From positions 1 to 64,000 of the forward strand of contig JAPLAW010000008.1 in NCBI GenBank assembly GCA_026393075.1: a stretch of DNA of 64,000 nucleotides, read 5' to 3'. The notes under the pieces are model-generated. The model saw only the letters and a program-made list of their open reading frames with translations, was not told the DNA's origin and did no database searches. Made by a program: the position numbers and the translations under genes. How positions within the stretch are numbered: position 1 is the first letter of the stretch; the number at the start of each line of letters is the position of its first letter. This document shows positions 52,164 to 63,083 of the stretch, piece by piece. This stretch comes from Actinomycetota bacterium (GTDB lineage: Bacteria > Actinomycetota > Actinomycetes > Nanopelagicales > Nanopelagicaceae).

Positions 52164-53894
52164 TTAAGGAATCCGCACCACGGCAATATGAGCGACATTG
52201 TTGTAATCGCCCCGCGGGTCAAGACTGACAAAGCTGTCGCGATTCCAGCTAAATGAATTTCCGGTTATCTGGTCATCGACCACAAATGAATCTCCAGTTA
52301 GTCCCAGCAAATCCATGTTCCAGTGAACCACAGTCGCTTGCGCATTTGAAGGGTCAAGATTGACGATAACTAGTACTAAGTTCTCACCGTCACGCTTGGA
52401 ATAAGCGATTATTGCCTCGTTATCAGTGTGGTGGAAATGTAGATTACGTAGGCGCTGCAGGGCACGGTTGGCGTTACGAATTTTATTTAATTTAGTAACT
52501 AGCGGCACTAGCGATTGCTTAGCGCCATCCCAGTCGCGCACCTTGATCTGATATTTCTCAGAATCTAAGTATTCTTCGCGGCCTTCACTTAACACTCGGT
52601 GCTCAAAGAGTTCATAACCGGCATACATTCCCCATGAAGGAGTTAGCGTCGAAGCAAGGACTGCGCGAAGGGCAAACATTGCGGGGTTTCCACTTTGCAA
52701 ATGAAACGGCAAGATATCTGGAGTATTGACCCAAAAATTAGGGCGAAAGAAGGCACTGGTTTGATGTGAAACTTCATTGCCATATTCAGTTAGCTCATGT
52801 TTGGTTGTTCGCCAAGTGAAGTAGGTATAAGACTGTTGGAACCCTGCTTTGCCAAGGGCGTGCATCATGGCTGGCTTAGTAAATGCTTCGGCTAAGAAAA
52901 CAATCTCGGGATACTTAGCATTAACTTTAGAAATCAAGGTTTGCCAGAATATAACTGGCTTGGTATGTGGATTATCAACCCGGAATATTGTCACGCCTTT
53001 GCTAATCCAGAGTTCACAAATTCGGTATACCTCAGCAACTAGCCCATCAAAATCATCATCAAAGTTAATTGGATAAATATCTTGATACTTCTTTGGTGGA
53101 TTCTCGGCGTAAGCAATCGTGCCATCGGTGCGATAGTTAAACCACTTTGGATGCTCTTTAACCCATGGATGATCTGGTGAAGTTTGCAATGCTAGATCTA
53201 GTGCTATTTCAAGATCTAGCTTATTTGCCTCTTTAACGAATTTTTCAAAATCTTTCATCGTGCCAAGTGCTGGACTAATCGCATCGTGGCCACCATCAGA
53301 ATTTCCAATACCCCATGGCACACCAGGATCATTTGGCCCGGCCGTTAAAGTGTTGTTTGGCCCCTTGCGGTGAGAAATACCAATTGGATGGATTGGCGGG
53401 ATATAAAGGACATCAAAACCCATGCTTTTTACTGCTTTTAGTCGCTTTACCGCAGTGCCGAAATTTCCACTGGCGTAGGTGCCATCTTTATTTATGCTGG
53501 CGCCTTCACTTCGCGGGAAGAATTCATACCAAGCACCAACTAGGGCTCGCTCGCGTTCAACATAGACTGGAAATTGTGGCGAATTAGTTGTAACGGTGCG
53601 ATATTGGGTAACTATGGCTGCTGCTATTTCGAAAGTGAATCTACCTAGTTTTGGCAGCGCAATCGGTGCTTCATAGCGATCGGTACCAGGGCTACGTTCA
53701 ATTGCCGCAATCCGTGATAACTCTTTACCTTTGCTATCGCGAGTAATTACGTGAACTACTGGATAGTCATGGCCCTCGCCAGCAACAGTTGCACTGACCA
53801 GGATTTCTTCATTAACAATTGCTTTGACAGGAGTGAATTCTCCACCAAAGTAAATTGTGGGGGAGATATCGGTAATTGCAACGCGGCCGATCAA
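52164..53894 (-). CDS. glgE: Alpha-1,4-glucan:maltose-1-phosphate maltosyltransferase (TTG start)
   Basis: [34 protein letters not shown]; adjacent to glgB. Confidence 0.94.
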   Translation of the reverse strand: MIGRVAITDISPTIYFGGEFTPVKAIVNEEILVSATVAGEGHDYPVVHVITRDSKGKELSRIAAIERSPGTDRYEAPIALPKLGRFTFEIAAAIVTQYRTVTTNSPQFPVYVERERALVGAWYEFFPRSEGASINKDGTYASGNFGTAVKRLKAVKSMGFDVLYIPPIHPIGISHRKGPNNTLTAGPNDPGVPWGIGNSDGGHDAISPALGTMKDFEKFVKEANKLDLEIALDLALQTSPDHPWVKEHPKWFNYRTDGTIAYAENPPKKYQDIYPINFDDDFDGLVAEVYRICELWISKGVTIFRVDNPHTKPVIFWQTLISKVNAKYPEIVFLAEAFTKPAMMHALGKAGFQQSYTYFTWRTTKHELTEYGNEVSHQTSAFFRPNFWVNTPDILPFHLQSGNPAMFALRAVLASTLTPSWGMYAGYELFEHRVLSEGREEYLDSEKYQIKVRDWDGAKQSLVPLVTKLNKIRNANRALQRLRNLHFHHTDNEAIIAYSKRDGENLVLVIVNLDPSNAQATVVHWNMDLLGLTGDSFVVDDQITGNSFSWNRDSFVSLDPRGDYNNVAHIAVVRIP

Positions 53895-56611
53895 CCCGAA
53901 CCCTCGGTGTTGCCGGCTTCAGCAGCAGTTACATCATTGATCTGATACTTATCAAGTGCTTCTTGAACTGTCTTGACTTTCACTTCGCCTTGCTTTGCAA
54001 GTTGTTGCAAAGTTGCAACCACGATTGATTCCGCATCAACCTTGAAGTGACGACGTAGTGCGCCGCGAGTATCTGATAAACCAAAGCCATCAGTGCCAAG
54101 GGAGGCAAACTGATTAGGCACCCAAGGGGCTATTTGATCTTGAACTGCGCGCATGAAATCACTGACCGCAATAATCGGACCTTCAACGTTTGCTAGCTTC
54201 TTAGTTACATATGCTTGCTTTTGATCACTCGGATTTAGCAAGTTATGGCTATCGGTTTCTAGACCATCTCGGCGAAGTTCATTCCATGAAGTAACTGACC
54301 AAACTGAAGCCGCTACTCCCCAATCTTCGGCCAATAACTTCTGTGCCTTAAGTGCCCAGTTAACACCAACACCCGAAGCCAAGATTTGTGCTTTCTTCTT
54401 GCTACGGATTTCAGCCGGGGCATATAGATAAATACCTTTTAATAGCCCTTCAATATCTAGGTTTTCTGGCTCAGCTGGCTGCATATATGGCTCGTTATAA
54501 ACGGTTAAGTAGTAATAAACGTTCTCACTGTTCTCGCCATACATACGACGCAGACCGTCTTTAACAATATGACCCAATTCGAAGCCAAATGCTGGGTCAT
54601 AAGAAACGATTGCTGGGTTTGTCGAAGCCAATAGATGTGAATGACCATCTTCGTGTTGTAGACCTTCACCATTAAGCGTGGTGCGACCCGCAGTTGCACC
54701 GACTACGAAACCTCGAACTAATTGATCAGCTGCAGCCCAGAAAGCATCGCCGGTACGTTGGAATCCGAACATTGAATAGAAAATGTAGATCGGAATCATC
54801 GGTTCATCATGAGTTGAATATGAGGAACCAACAGCCGTAAAGGATGCAACTGAGCCAGCTTCGTTAATACCTTCATGCAGAATCACACCTGAAGTAGATT
54901 CCTTATAAGAAAGCATTAATTCACGGTCAACCGATAAATACTTCTGACCATTTGGTGAATAGATCTTTAAAGTTGGGAACAAAGAGTCCATACCAAAGGT
55001 ACGTGCTTCGTCAGGAATGATCGGAACTAAGCGCGAACCTAGGCCCGGATCCTTAATTAGATCTTTAAGCATACGAACAAATGCCATCGTGGTTGCAATT
55101 TCTTGCTGACCTGATCCACGTCGAACTGATTCATAGACTGAATCATCGGGTTGTGCCAATGGACGCGAAATCTTGCGACGCGAAGGAATCGAACCACCAA
55201 GTGCAGTGCGACGTTCTTGTAGATATTTCGCTTCAGGTGAGTCATCAGCTGGGCGATAGTACGGAGGTAATTTCGCATCAAGTTGGTCATCGGCAATTGG
55301 AATACCTAAACGATCACGGAATTCAGTAATGTCTTCCATCGACATCTTCTTCATCTGGTGCGTTGAGTTACGGCCTTCGAAGTGTGAGCCAAGTGTCCAG
55401 CCCTTAACTGTTTTTGCCAGAATCACAGTTGGGCGTCCATTTGAATTCATTGCTGCTGTATAGGCAGCAAATAACTTGCGATAGTCATGGCCACCGCGGC
55501 GTAAGCCCCAAATCTTGTCATCTGACCAGTCCGCAACCATTGCAGCAGTGCGTGGATCACGAGCAAAGAAGTTATCACGTACGAACTTTCCACTTTCCGC
55601 TTTGAAAGTTTGATAATCGCCATCAAGAGTCTTGTTCATTAAATCAACAAGTGCGCCTTCGCGGTCTTGCGCAAGCAGCGGATCCCACTCGCGACCCCAA
55701 ACCACTTTTAGTACGTTCCAGCCAGCACCGCGGAAGATTGATTCAAGTTCTTGAATAATTTTTCCATTACCGCGCACTGGGCCATCAAGGCGTTGCAAGT
55801 TACAGTTAACAACGAAAGTTAAGTTATCTAGATTTTCGCGAGTAGCTAAACCAATGGCACCTAAGGTATCGACTTCATCAACTTCGCCGTCACCTAAGAA
55901 TGCCCACACATGTTGTTGGCTAGTGTCTTTGATTCCGCGATTGTGCAAGTAACGATTAAAGCGGGCTTGATAAATTGCATTAAGTGGACCAATACCCATT
56001 GACACGGTTGGGAACTGCCAGAAATCTGGCATCAAACGTGGATGCGGATAAGAAGAAAGTCCGCCACCTTGATGTGAAAGTTCTTGACGGAAACCATCTA
56101 GTTGATTTTCTGAGAATCGTCCTTCTAAAAATGCACGTGCATACATTCCGGGGCTGGCATGTCCTTGGAAGAAAATCTGATCGCCGCCACCTGGATGATC
56201 TTGACCGCGGAAGAAGTGGTTGAAACCAACTTCATAAAGCGAAGCCGAAGACGCGTAAGTTGAGATGTGTCCGCCAACGCCAACACCTGGACGCTGCGCA
56301 CGGTGCACCAACATTGCCGCGTTCCAACGGTTATATTGTCGGATCCGACGTTCGATTGCTTCGTCGCCAGGAAATTCTGGTTCGCTATCGGAGGGAATAC
56401 TGTTGATGTAATCAGTTGCGCGTAGCCCTGCGATACCAATGTTTTTCTCTTGCGCGCGCTTTAGTAGCGAGAGCATTAAATATCGAGCGCGAACCGGACC
56501 GGCGTTAGCTAAGGCAGCATCAAAGGATGCGTTCCATTCGGCCGTCTCGCTAGGGTCGATATCAACTAGCTGATCGACGATGTGATCGGGCGTATCAAAC
56601 GTTTCGCTCAT
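53891..56611 (-). CDS. aceE: Pyruvate dehydrogenase E1 component (homodimeric)
   Basis: [61 protein letters not shown]. Confidence 0.97.
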   Translation of the reverse strand: MSETFDTPDHIVDQLVDIDPSETAEWNASFDAALANAGPVRARYLMLSLLKRAQEKNIGIAGLRATDYINSIPSDSEPEFPGDEAIERRIRQYNRWNAAMLVHRAQRPGVGVGGHISTYASSASLYEVGFNHFFRGQDHPGGGDQIFFQGHASPGMYARAFLEGRFSENQLDGFRQELSHQGGGLSSYPHPRLMPDFWQFPTVSMGIGPLNAIYQARFNRYLHNRGIKDTSQQHVWAFLGDGEVDEVDTLGAIGLATRENLDNLTFVVNCNLQRLDGPVRGNGKIIQELESIFRGAGWNVLKVVWGREWDPLLAQDREGALVDLMNKTLDGDYQTFKAESGKFVRDNFFARDPRTAAMVADWSDDKIWGLRRGGHDYRKLFAAYTAAMNSNGRPTVILAKTVKGWTLGSHFEGRNSTHQMKKMSMEDITEFRDRLGIPIADDQLDAKLPPYYRPADDSPEAKYLQERRTALGGSIPSRRKISRPLAQPDDSVYESVRRGSGQQEIATTMAFVRMLKDLIKDPGLGSRLVPIIPDEARTFGMDSLFPTLKIYSPNGQKYLSVDRELMLSYKESTSGVILHEGINEAGSVASFTAVGSSYSTHDEPMIPIYIFYSMFGFQRTGDAFWAAADQLVRGFVVGATAGRTTLNGEGLQHEDGHSHLLASTNPAIVSYDPAFGFELGHIVKDGLRRMYGENSENVYYYLTVYNEPYMQPAEPENLDIEGLLKGIYLYAPAEIRSKKKAQILASGVGVNWALKAQKLLAEDWGVAASVWSVTSWNELRRDGLETDSHNLLNPSDQKQAYVTKKLANVEGPIIAVSDFMRAVQDQIAPWVPNQFASLGTDGFGLSDTRGALRRHFKVDAESIVVATLQQLAKQGEVKVKTVQEALDKYQINDVTAAEAGNTEGSG

Positions 56612-56700
56612 GTGCCTATTCTCTCGGTTACTAGCCAGTTGTGTGAAATTGAGAGTGCTCAGGTCTTGCTAAGTGAGCAAATTTTAGGTGGACTTAGCCC

Positions 56701-57093
56701 GTGGCCATGCGTATGGGCTTTGCCAAAGGTGATTTGATCTTGGAAATCGGCTATGCCGCCGACTCTGATGATTCCTTGCGCGCAAAGATTAAGGGAATTA
56801 CGGATACTGAATTTATTCAGATTGATCCGACCGAAGTCATAGATGGCGTAATCATCTGGTGGCGCGATGGTGATGGCGACTTAATCGATGAATTAATGGA
56901 TGCCCTGACATTTCTCTCTGAGACCGGCCCGATCTGGGTGATGACCCCAAAGATGGGCCGCGCGAATTATGTTGAAGCAAGTGAAATTCAGGATGCCGCC
57001 CCAACTGCTGGGCTAAGTGTTACCTCAACTATTGCCGTTGCCACAGATTGGACTGCAACTCGTCTAGTGGCACGTAAAGCTGGCAAACGATAG
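56701..57093 (+). CDS. DUF3052 family protein
   Basis: Position between aceE and ahpE-like gene; small acidic protein LIWWRDGDGDLIDELMDAL-type motif. Confidence 0.8.
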   Translation: MAMRMGFAKGDLILEIGYAADSDDSLRAKIKGITDTEFIQIDPTEVIDGVIIWWRDGDGDLIDELMDALTFLSETGPIWVMTPKMGRANYVEASEIQDAAPTAGLSVTSTIAVATDWTATRLVARKAGKR

Positions 57094-57103
57094 ATTTCGC
57101 GCC

Positions 57104-57568
57104 ATGACTACGACACTAGTAATTGGCCAACCCGCCCCTGATTTTGAATTAGTAAATCACCATGGCGAAAAAGTTACCCTCTCATCATTTCAAGGAAAGC
57201 AAAACGTGGTTTTAGTTTTCTATCCATTTGCATTCTCTGGCACTTGTACCGGCGAACTTTGCGCATTACGCGATGACATTTCAGCATTCCAAAATGATGA
57301 TGTACAAGTTCTTGGAATTGCTTGCGATCCAATGTATTCAGCTCGCGCATTTGCTGAAGCCGAAGGTTATACATTTCCAATCTTGGCTGACTTCTGGCCA
57401 CATGGTGAAGTTTCAAAGCGATATGGCGTTTTCTTTGAAGAACGCGGATTCTCAACTCGCGGCACATTCATCATCGACAAGGCAGGAATTCTGCGTTGGC
57501 AGGTCGTAAATGGCCCAGGTGAAGCGCGTAATACAGCTGATTACAAGGCGGCGTTAGCACAGCTTTAA
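57104..57568 (+). CDS. ahpE: AhpE-like peroxiredoxin
   Basis: VLVFYPFAFSGTCTGELCALRDD. Confidence 0.93.
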   Translation: MTTTLVIGQPAPDFELVNHHGEKVTLSSFQGKQNVVLVFYPFAFSGTCTGELCALRDDISAFQNDDVQVLGIACDPMYSARAFAEAEGYTFPILADFWPHGEVSKRYGVFFEERGFSTRGTFIIDKAGILRWQVVNGPGEARNTADYKAALAQL

Positions 57569-57614
57569 TTAGGTTAGACTTATGGATCTGGCTTTGGCTA
57601 GAAAAGTAAGTTCC

Positions 57615-57689
57615 GGGTGCTTAGCTCAGTGGTAGAGCGTCTCGTTTACACCGAGAATGTCGGGGGTTCGAAACCCTCAGCGCCCACCA
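57615..57689 (+). tRNA. tRNA-Val (anticodon UAC), CCA encoded
   Basis: GGGTGCTTAGCTCAGTGGTAGAGCGTCTCGTTTACACCGAGAATGTCGGGGGTTCGAAACCCTCAGCGCCCACCA. Confidence 0.97.
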
Positions 57690-57767
57690 GTTCCACTTCA
57701 TAAAACTACATATCTAATCTAAGTTAGCTTTCAAATTTAATTCGAAAGCGCAGATAGGGAAGGCGTT

Positions 57768-58493
57768 ATGAAAGCTAGCCCGAGCGATCAACGACAGATT
57801 TTAGATATCCAGCGCCACGATTTAGCTTTAACTTCCCTAGCGCACAAACTTGCCACTCTTCCTGAGATTGCTTTACTTAACGCTGCCACAGTTAAATCAA
57901 ATAACACTCGCGATCTTCGCATTGGTGCCGAAACCGAGTTAAGCGATGTAAACCGCGAATTAAAGCGAGCCGAAGGTGATGTTGAGCAAGTTGTAACAAG
58001 GCTACAAAAAGATGAGGCCCGCCTTAATTCCGGCACCGCCACTCCCAAAGAACTCGAATCCCTTCAACACGAAGTTGGCTCACTAAATGCACGTCGTGCC
58101 GAACTAGAAGAAGTTGAACTTGAAGTTATGTTGCGCGTTGATGGCATCAAATCTCGAATCGATGAATTAAAAGCACTAGAAGCAACTCTTGCTACTGAAA
58201 TCGCTGAATTAACTGATCGCAAAAATATCGCATCCCTTGCCCTTGAATCTGAAAGCGCTCAATTGCTAACTGAACGCGCCGCAACTGTTACTTCAGTTGA
58301 TAAAGCAATTTATGATCTATACGAAAAGATTCGTAGCGGCGGTGGGGCTGGTGCAGCTGCATTACTCGGCGGACAATGCCTTGGTTGCAACTTGAGCATT
58401 AATTCAGTTGATCTAAAGCGCATGCTCGATTCAGCTGAAGATGAAGTAATTCGCTGCGAAGAGTGCCGTTGTATTTTGGTGCGCGGGGTTTAA
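57768..58493 (+). CDS. Coiled-coil + C4-type zinc ribbon protein (Rv2229c-like)
   Basis: C-terminal GGQCLGCNLSINSVDL...VIRCEECRCILV. Confidence 0.88.
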   Translation: MKASPSDQRQILDIQRHDLALTSLAHKLATLPEIALLNAATVKSNNTRDLRIGAETELSDVNRELKRAEGDVEQVVTRLQKDEARLNSGTATPKELESLQHEVGSLNARRAELEEVELEVMLRVDGIKSRIDELKALEATLATEIAELTDRKNIASLALESESAQLLTERAATVTSVDKAIYDLYEKIRSGGGAGAAALLGGQCLGCNLSINSVDLKRMLDSAEDEVIRCEECRCILVRGV

Positions 58494-58496
58494 ACA

Positions 58497-59585
58497 ATGG
58501 CTCGTCACTTTAAATTAACTGCCGACGGTGGATCACGTGGCAATCCCGGACCAGCTGGTTTTGGTGCGGTGGTTTCTGAAAACGGTCACATAATTGCTGA
58601 GATCTACGAATTCATTGGAACTGCCACAAATAACGTGGCTGAATATGGCGGGTTAATTGCTGGCCTAAAGGCAATTAACGATTTAGATTCTGATGCCACT
58701 GTAGATGTATGCATGGATAGCAAATTAGTAGTTGAGCAAATGTCAGGCCGTTGGCAGATAAAGCACGCTGATATGCGCAAACTTGCCCAGAATGCACGCG
58801 ATGCGCATTCTCCTTCACTTGTTAACTACACCTGGATTCCGCGTGATGAAAATTCACATGCTGATCGCCTGGCAAATAAAGCCCTCGATGCTCAAAGTAG
58901 CGGTCATGACAAGAGTGAACCAACCCAACCCAGGCAATTAAATTATTTAACAGAGCGGTTAAAAAGTGATGAGAAGCCAACTGTTCTGCATCTAATCCGT
59001 CATGGCGAAACAGTTTTGACACCAGGTCGTAAATTCTCTGGAGTTGGGCCGTTAGATCCAGTACTTACTCAAACTGGTCGAGCGCAAGCAGTCGCAGTTG
59101 CAGAGTCGGCTAAGAAGTTAGGTGCAGATGCTTTAATTGCTTCTCCTCTCAATCGCACCAAAGAGACTGCCAAAATCATTTCTGATGTAACTGGTTTAAC
59201 TGTTAACTTTGATGAGATTTGGTTTGAGATGGATTTTGGATACTGGGATGGACTTTCAGTTGAAGAAGTTAAGGAGAAACACCCCGATGATTACGATAAA
59301 TGGTTAACTGATTTATCGTTTAAGCCAGCTGGCGGCGAATCATGGCAAGCAATCACAGCTCGCATCGAAACCGCTCTTTCAAAAATACTTTCTGAATACC
59401 CAGGACAAACCGTTATTGCAGTAACCCATAATTGTGTAATAAAAGCAGCAGTTGCAATCTGTCTAGGTGCCCCAATCGAATCTGTTTTCCATATGGATAT
59501 TGGTCCATGTTCGATTAATACTTTATTGATGTGGCCATCTGATGGACTGCGCGCAATTCGTGGAGTAAATCAACAGTCGAATTAG
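58497..59585 (+). CDS. Bifunctional RNase H / histidine phosphatase (CobC-like) fusion
   Basis: N-term LTADGGSRGNPGPAGFGAV...NNVAEYGGLIAGL; C-term LHLIRHGETVLTPGRKFSG. Confidence 0.94.
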   Translation: MARHFKLTADGGSRGNPGPAGFGAVVSENGHIIAEIYEFIGTATNNVAEYGGLIAGLKAINDLDSDATVDVCMDSKLVVEQMSGRWQIKHADMRKLAQNARDAHSPSLVNYTWIPRDENSHADRLANKALDAQSSGHDKSEPTQPRQLNYLTERLKSDEKPTVLHLIRHGETVLTPGRKFSGVGPLDPVLTQTGRAQAVAVAESAKKLGADALIASPLNRTKETAKIISDVTGLTVNFDEIWFEMDFGYWDGLSVEEVKEKHPDDYDKWLTDLSFKPAGGESWQAITARIETALSKILSEYPGQTVIAVTHNCVIKAAVAICLGAPIESVFHMDIGPCSINTLLMWPSDGLRAIRGVNQQSN

Positions 59586-59620
59586 TCCCAATATCTGTTT
59601 TAACTAGTTAAGATCAGGGC

Positions 59621-60211
59621 ATGTCGAAAGTAACTGTATTTATTGGAGATAGCGTCACCGATTGTGGTCGTCTAATCGAACCCCCTTATGGCGATGGCTA
59701 TGTTTTTAATATTGCCAGTAGCGGTCGATTATCGAGTGCGATCATTAATGTTGGAACGAGTGGGCACCGCTTAATTGACCTAGAAAACCGCTGGAATACC
59801 GATGTTTTAGCCCATCAACCAACTTTGGTATCTGTGGCTATCGGCATCAATGACACTTGGCGACGCTATGACGACAACGATCCAACTTCAGTTGAAGATT
59901 TTGAAAATAGCTATCGCCGAGTTCTAACCGCGACAAAAGCACAAGGTAATCCAGAATTAGTTCTCTGCGAACCATTTTTGCTTGAGGTGCGCGATGAAAT
60001 GAATACTTGGCGTGAAGATCTGGACCCAAAGATCGCAGTAGTTCACAAAATGGCTGATGAATTTGGTGCGAAGTTGGTTCCATTCGATCAGCACTTTAAC
60101 GCTATTTCTAATGAGATGGCAATGGCCGAACTAGCAGATGATGGAATTCATCCTTCAAAACTAGGCCACCAGATTATGGCTGATCTTTGGTTACGAACTG
60201 TAGGTTTGTAG
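59621..60211 (+). CDS. SGNH/GDSL hydrolase
   Basis: VFIGDSVTDCGRL, SVAIGINDTWRR, DGIHPSKLGHQIMA. Confidence 0.92.
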   Translation: MSKVTVFIGDSVTDCGRLIEPPYGDGYVFNIASSGRLSSAIINVGTSGHRLIDLENRWNTDVLAHQPTLVSVAIGINDTWRRYDDNDPTSVEDFENSYRRVLTATKAQGNPELVLCEPFLLEVRDEMNTWREDLDPKIAVVHKMADEFGAKLVPFDQHFNAISNEMAMAELADDGIHPSKLGHQIMADLWLRTVGL

Positions 60212-61831
60212 TTCAGCTGCCAGCTCATTAAGCGGCCCAACAATCTGATCTCCGAAAAGATTCTTCTTTATGTTGTCCAAGTTTTCAGCAAGAGCTTGTA
60301 ATTTTAAAGGTGCTTCAGCAGGTCCAACAATAATCATTTTTTCAGCATCATAAGAACAAGTTAATAAAACATTTGCCAAACCAATGAGTGCTTCACTACC
60401 TGCCTGGTATTTAGCTAACCAAGGTTTGATCTCAGTAATGATCTCAGGATAAGAAAAGTTTGGGTTTAAGAGAAATTTCTGGTTCGCAATTATTGCTTCG
60501 CCTTCAGTCTTAAAAACTTCAGCTGCTTTGTTCATATCGCCTGAGCGCCAAGCTGTTACGCCGGCTCTAAATACTTTACGTAAATCGGGAGCTGGGTCGC
60601 CACCAACTGTGGTTCCCATTGAAGTTCTCAGGAATCGACGTAGTGCGCTTCGTTCACCCTCATCTTCGATTAACTTAACTAAGGCACGTTCCCAAGCTTC
60701 TTCAGGATTGTATTTTTCAGTACTCCATAAATATTCACCAATAGTTGAGATAGGTATCTGCGAAGCTTCGTATTGCAGCATTGGGTTTGAAAGCAGCCCA
60801 GCTGAGTATTTATGTAACCCTTTTTCGCGTCCGCGAACTGGCCCAATATGAAGGTTTACTTGAAGTCCGCCATCATTTACAGGGAAATTATCCCAATAAA
60901 GAGCGGGTCTGAGCGCACTTCGCTCGAAGATGACTGCATCTGCAATATCTAAATACTCCGAACAGATAGTTCGGCCGGTCCACATCAAGTTAATTCTGGA
61001 CTTAAGTTCTCTACCTAAATCGATTAGGTATGGCTCATTACCGCGACCGGCATAGTGCATCGGGCAAACAGTTAGTTGCGCCTTCTCGTTAAAAGCGATC
61101 AATTTATCCCATACTCGATTTGTGAAGTCAGCATGAGCGGCAGCCGTTGATGCATATTTAGCATTATCTGACTCGTGCTGCATTTCCGAATCTATGTCAT
61201 CCCATAACATTCCAAAATGTTTAGCGCCAATGTCAGTTAACTGCTTGAATCTATTTACGATTGCATCTACATCAGATTCGCTTGAATACTTAACTGATAA
61301 ACCAGGAGAAACGCATATTACAAAATCGATACCATGAATTTTTCCAAGTTCGATTAGTTCAGCAGCCATGAGTAGATATTCAGAAGTAAAAGGTGACCGC
61401 CAATTGAAGCGCTGTAGTGGATCATCTTTTGGAGCCAAGAAATAAGTGTTCATGTTGCAATCGGCGAAGAATTCAATACCTTTTAATTTCTGAGCATGAG
61501 TCCAAGGCTTACCATAGAAACCTTCAACAACTCCACGCACTGGAAAATCAGGTCCATCTTCTAATTCCAGCTTGGTAGCATCAGTGGCAAGCCAAGTTTG
61601 AATTGCATTTAGCGCATAACGAAACGCGTGTTCCAGAGTCAGGCCTACGGTTGATTCAATTTTGTTGCCGTTTCGCTTAGCTGAAATAGCAAAGCCTTCG
61701 ACGTTATCTAAGCGCTGAGCTTTCAGTGATATCGAAATATCAAATTTACCAATTGTTTCTTTATGACGAGATGCAAATGCCGCAGCCATTTTATTCTGGA
61801 GCTCAGTTCCATTCGTTAGCAAGATACTCAT
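60191..61831 (-). CDS. GH84 beta-N-acetylglucosaminidase (O-GlcNAcase-like), no evident signal peptide
   Basis: FPVRGVVEGFYGKPWTHAQK, MNTYFLAPKDDPLQRFNWRSPF, GMLWDDIDSE. Confidence 0.92.
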   Translation of the reverse strand: MSILLTNGTELQNKMAAAFASRHKETIGKFDISISLKAQRLDNVEGFAISAKRNGNKIESTVGLTLEHAFRYALNAIQTWLATDATKLELEDGPDFPVRGVVEGFYGKPWTHAQKLKGIEFFADCNMNTYFLAPKDDPLQRFNWRSPFTSEYLLMAAELIELGKIHGIDFVICVSPGLSVKYSSESDVDAIVNRFKQLTDIGAKHFGMLWDDIDSEMQHESDNAKYASTAAAHADFTNRVWDKLIAFNEKAQLTVCPMHYAGRGNEPYLIDLGRELKSRINLMWTGRTICSEYLDIADAVIFERSALRPALYWDNFPVNDGGLQVNLHIGPVRGREKGLHKYSAGLLSNPMLQYEASQIPISTIGEYLWSTEKYNPEEAWERALVKLIEDEGERSALRRFLRTSMGTTVGGDPAPDLRKVFRAGVTAWRSGDMNKAAEVFKTEGEAIIANQKFLLNPNFSYPEIITEIKPWLAKYQAGSEALIGLANVLLTCSYDAEKMIIVGPAEAPLKLQALAENLDNIKKNLFGDQIVGPLNELAAELQTYSS

Positions 61832-63075
61832 AGCTCACCAGTTGCACTTGATTGATTAGCGTGATTTGCCAATAAAGGAGTTGAATTCCCGGCAGTTTGG
61901 GCTTGGAAAACTAAATCACGGGCTTGCGCCGTTGCGATCTGCAGAGCACCAACCAAAATACCGCTCTCGCCAAGCGTAGAAACTTCGATTCTAGGCGGAA
62001 ACGGCAAAATCTCATTGACTAATTTAAGAATTGGCTCAATGAAGAAATCGGCTTGGCGACCTATTCCACCAGTGAGAACTACTAATTCAACATCGGTAAT
62101 TGCTGAAATTGCAGCAACGTATAGTGCAATTCGCTCAGCTTCCTGCTCGATAACGGCGCGACCTAGAAGATCGCCATCTTTAGCAGCTTTCATAATGTCA
62201 TATGTCGTGTATGGCTCAACCAGAGTTGTCTTTTTGTATTTCTTGGCTAACTCACGAGTGATTTCAGAAATGCGATCACCAGAAGGGTTAGTGGCACCAC
62301 GGTGAGTGTCATGTGGGTCGCCGAATGGTACGTAGAACACTTCACCAGCTGCTCCACGATGACCACGGTGTAGCTTGCCATTTAAAACGATGCCAGAACC
62401 TAAACCAGAACCAACTGATAGAACTGCAAAGTTGTCAATGCCAATACCATGGCCCGCGGTTTGCTCGCTGACGGTAACTAAGTTGATATCGTTTTCAACG
62501 GTTGGGTATACGCCAAGTTCTTGTCTGATTATTTCAGCCAAATTAATTCCATCTAGAGCGCCGATGGTTCCGGCAATCGAGACAATGCCAGTATTTTGGT
62601 CAACTACGCCAGGTGTGCCAACTGCGATGGCTGCAACATCTTTTAATTTATAACCAGAGTCTTTTAATACCTTATCAACTGCTTGATGGATAACTTTAAT
62701 TAAATCATTAAGTTTTAACGATGTGACGGCGATCGATACCTCGGCACGCATTTCTAAATTTAAGTCACCGACTGCAGCTCTGATAAAGCGAGTACCTATA
62801 TCAATGCCCAGCGAAACTTTGACATCGCTAATTGCTTCGTAAACAAAGCGAGCTCGTTTAGAGTCTGCTTCACCTGGTTCTACTTCACGAATAAGCGCAT
62901 AATCAATTAGGTCACGCAAAATATCGGCTGTAGTTGGTTTTGATAATCCAATCAATCGAGCAATTTCGGCAGCATGAAGTGCACCATTTGAGCGCAAGGT
63001 ATCAATAACCCGACGTTCATTGATCTCACGCATAAGTGATGGAATCGCAGGAACTCCAACTGCCGACATTTTCAT
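61828..63075 (-). CDS. ROK-family transcriptional regulator
   Basis: N-terminal wHTH (NGALHAAEIARLIGLSKPTTADILRDLI), GIDIGTRFIRAAVGDL, VGTPGVVDQNTG. Start near 63069-63075 rather than 63249. Confidence 0.9.
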   Translation of the reverse strand: MKMSAVGVPAIPSLMREINERRVIDTLRSNGALHAAEIARLIGLSKPTTADILRDLIDYALIREVEPGEADSKRARFVYEAISDVKVSLGIDIGTRFIRAAVGDLNLEMRAEVSIAVTSLKLNDLIKVIHQAVDKVLKDSGYKLKDVAAIAVGTPGVVDQNTGIVSIAGTIGALDGINLAEIIRQELGVYPTVENDINLVTVSEQTAGHGIGIDNFAVLSVGSGLGSGIVLNGKLHRGHRGAAGEVFYVPFGDPHDTHRGATNPSGDRISEITRELAKKYKKTTLVEPYTTYDIMKAAKDGDLLGRAVIEQEAERIALYVAAISAITDVELVVLTGGIGRQADFFIEPILKLVNEILPFPPRIEVSTLGESGILVGALQIATAQARDLVFQAQTAGNSTPLLANHANQSSATGEL

Positions 63076-63083
63076 TCTCCTAA

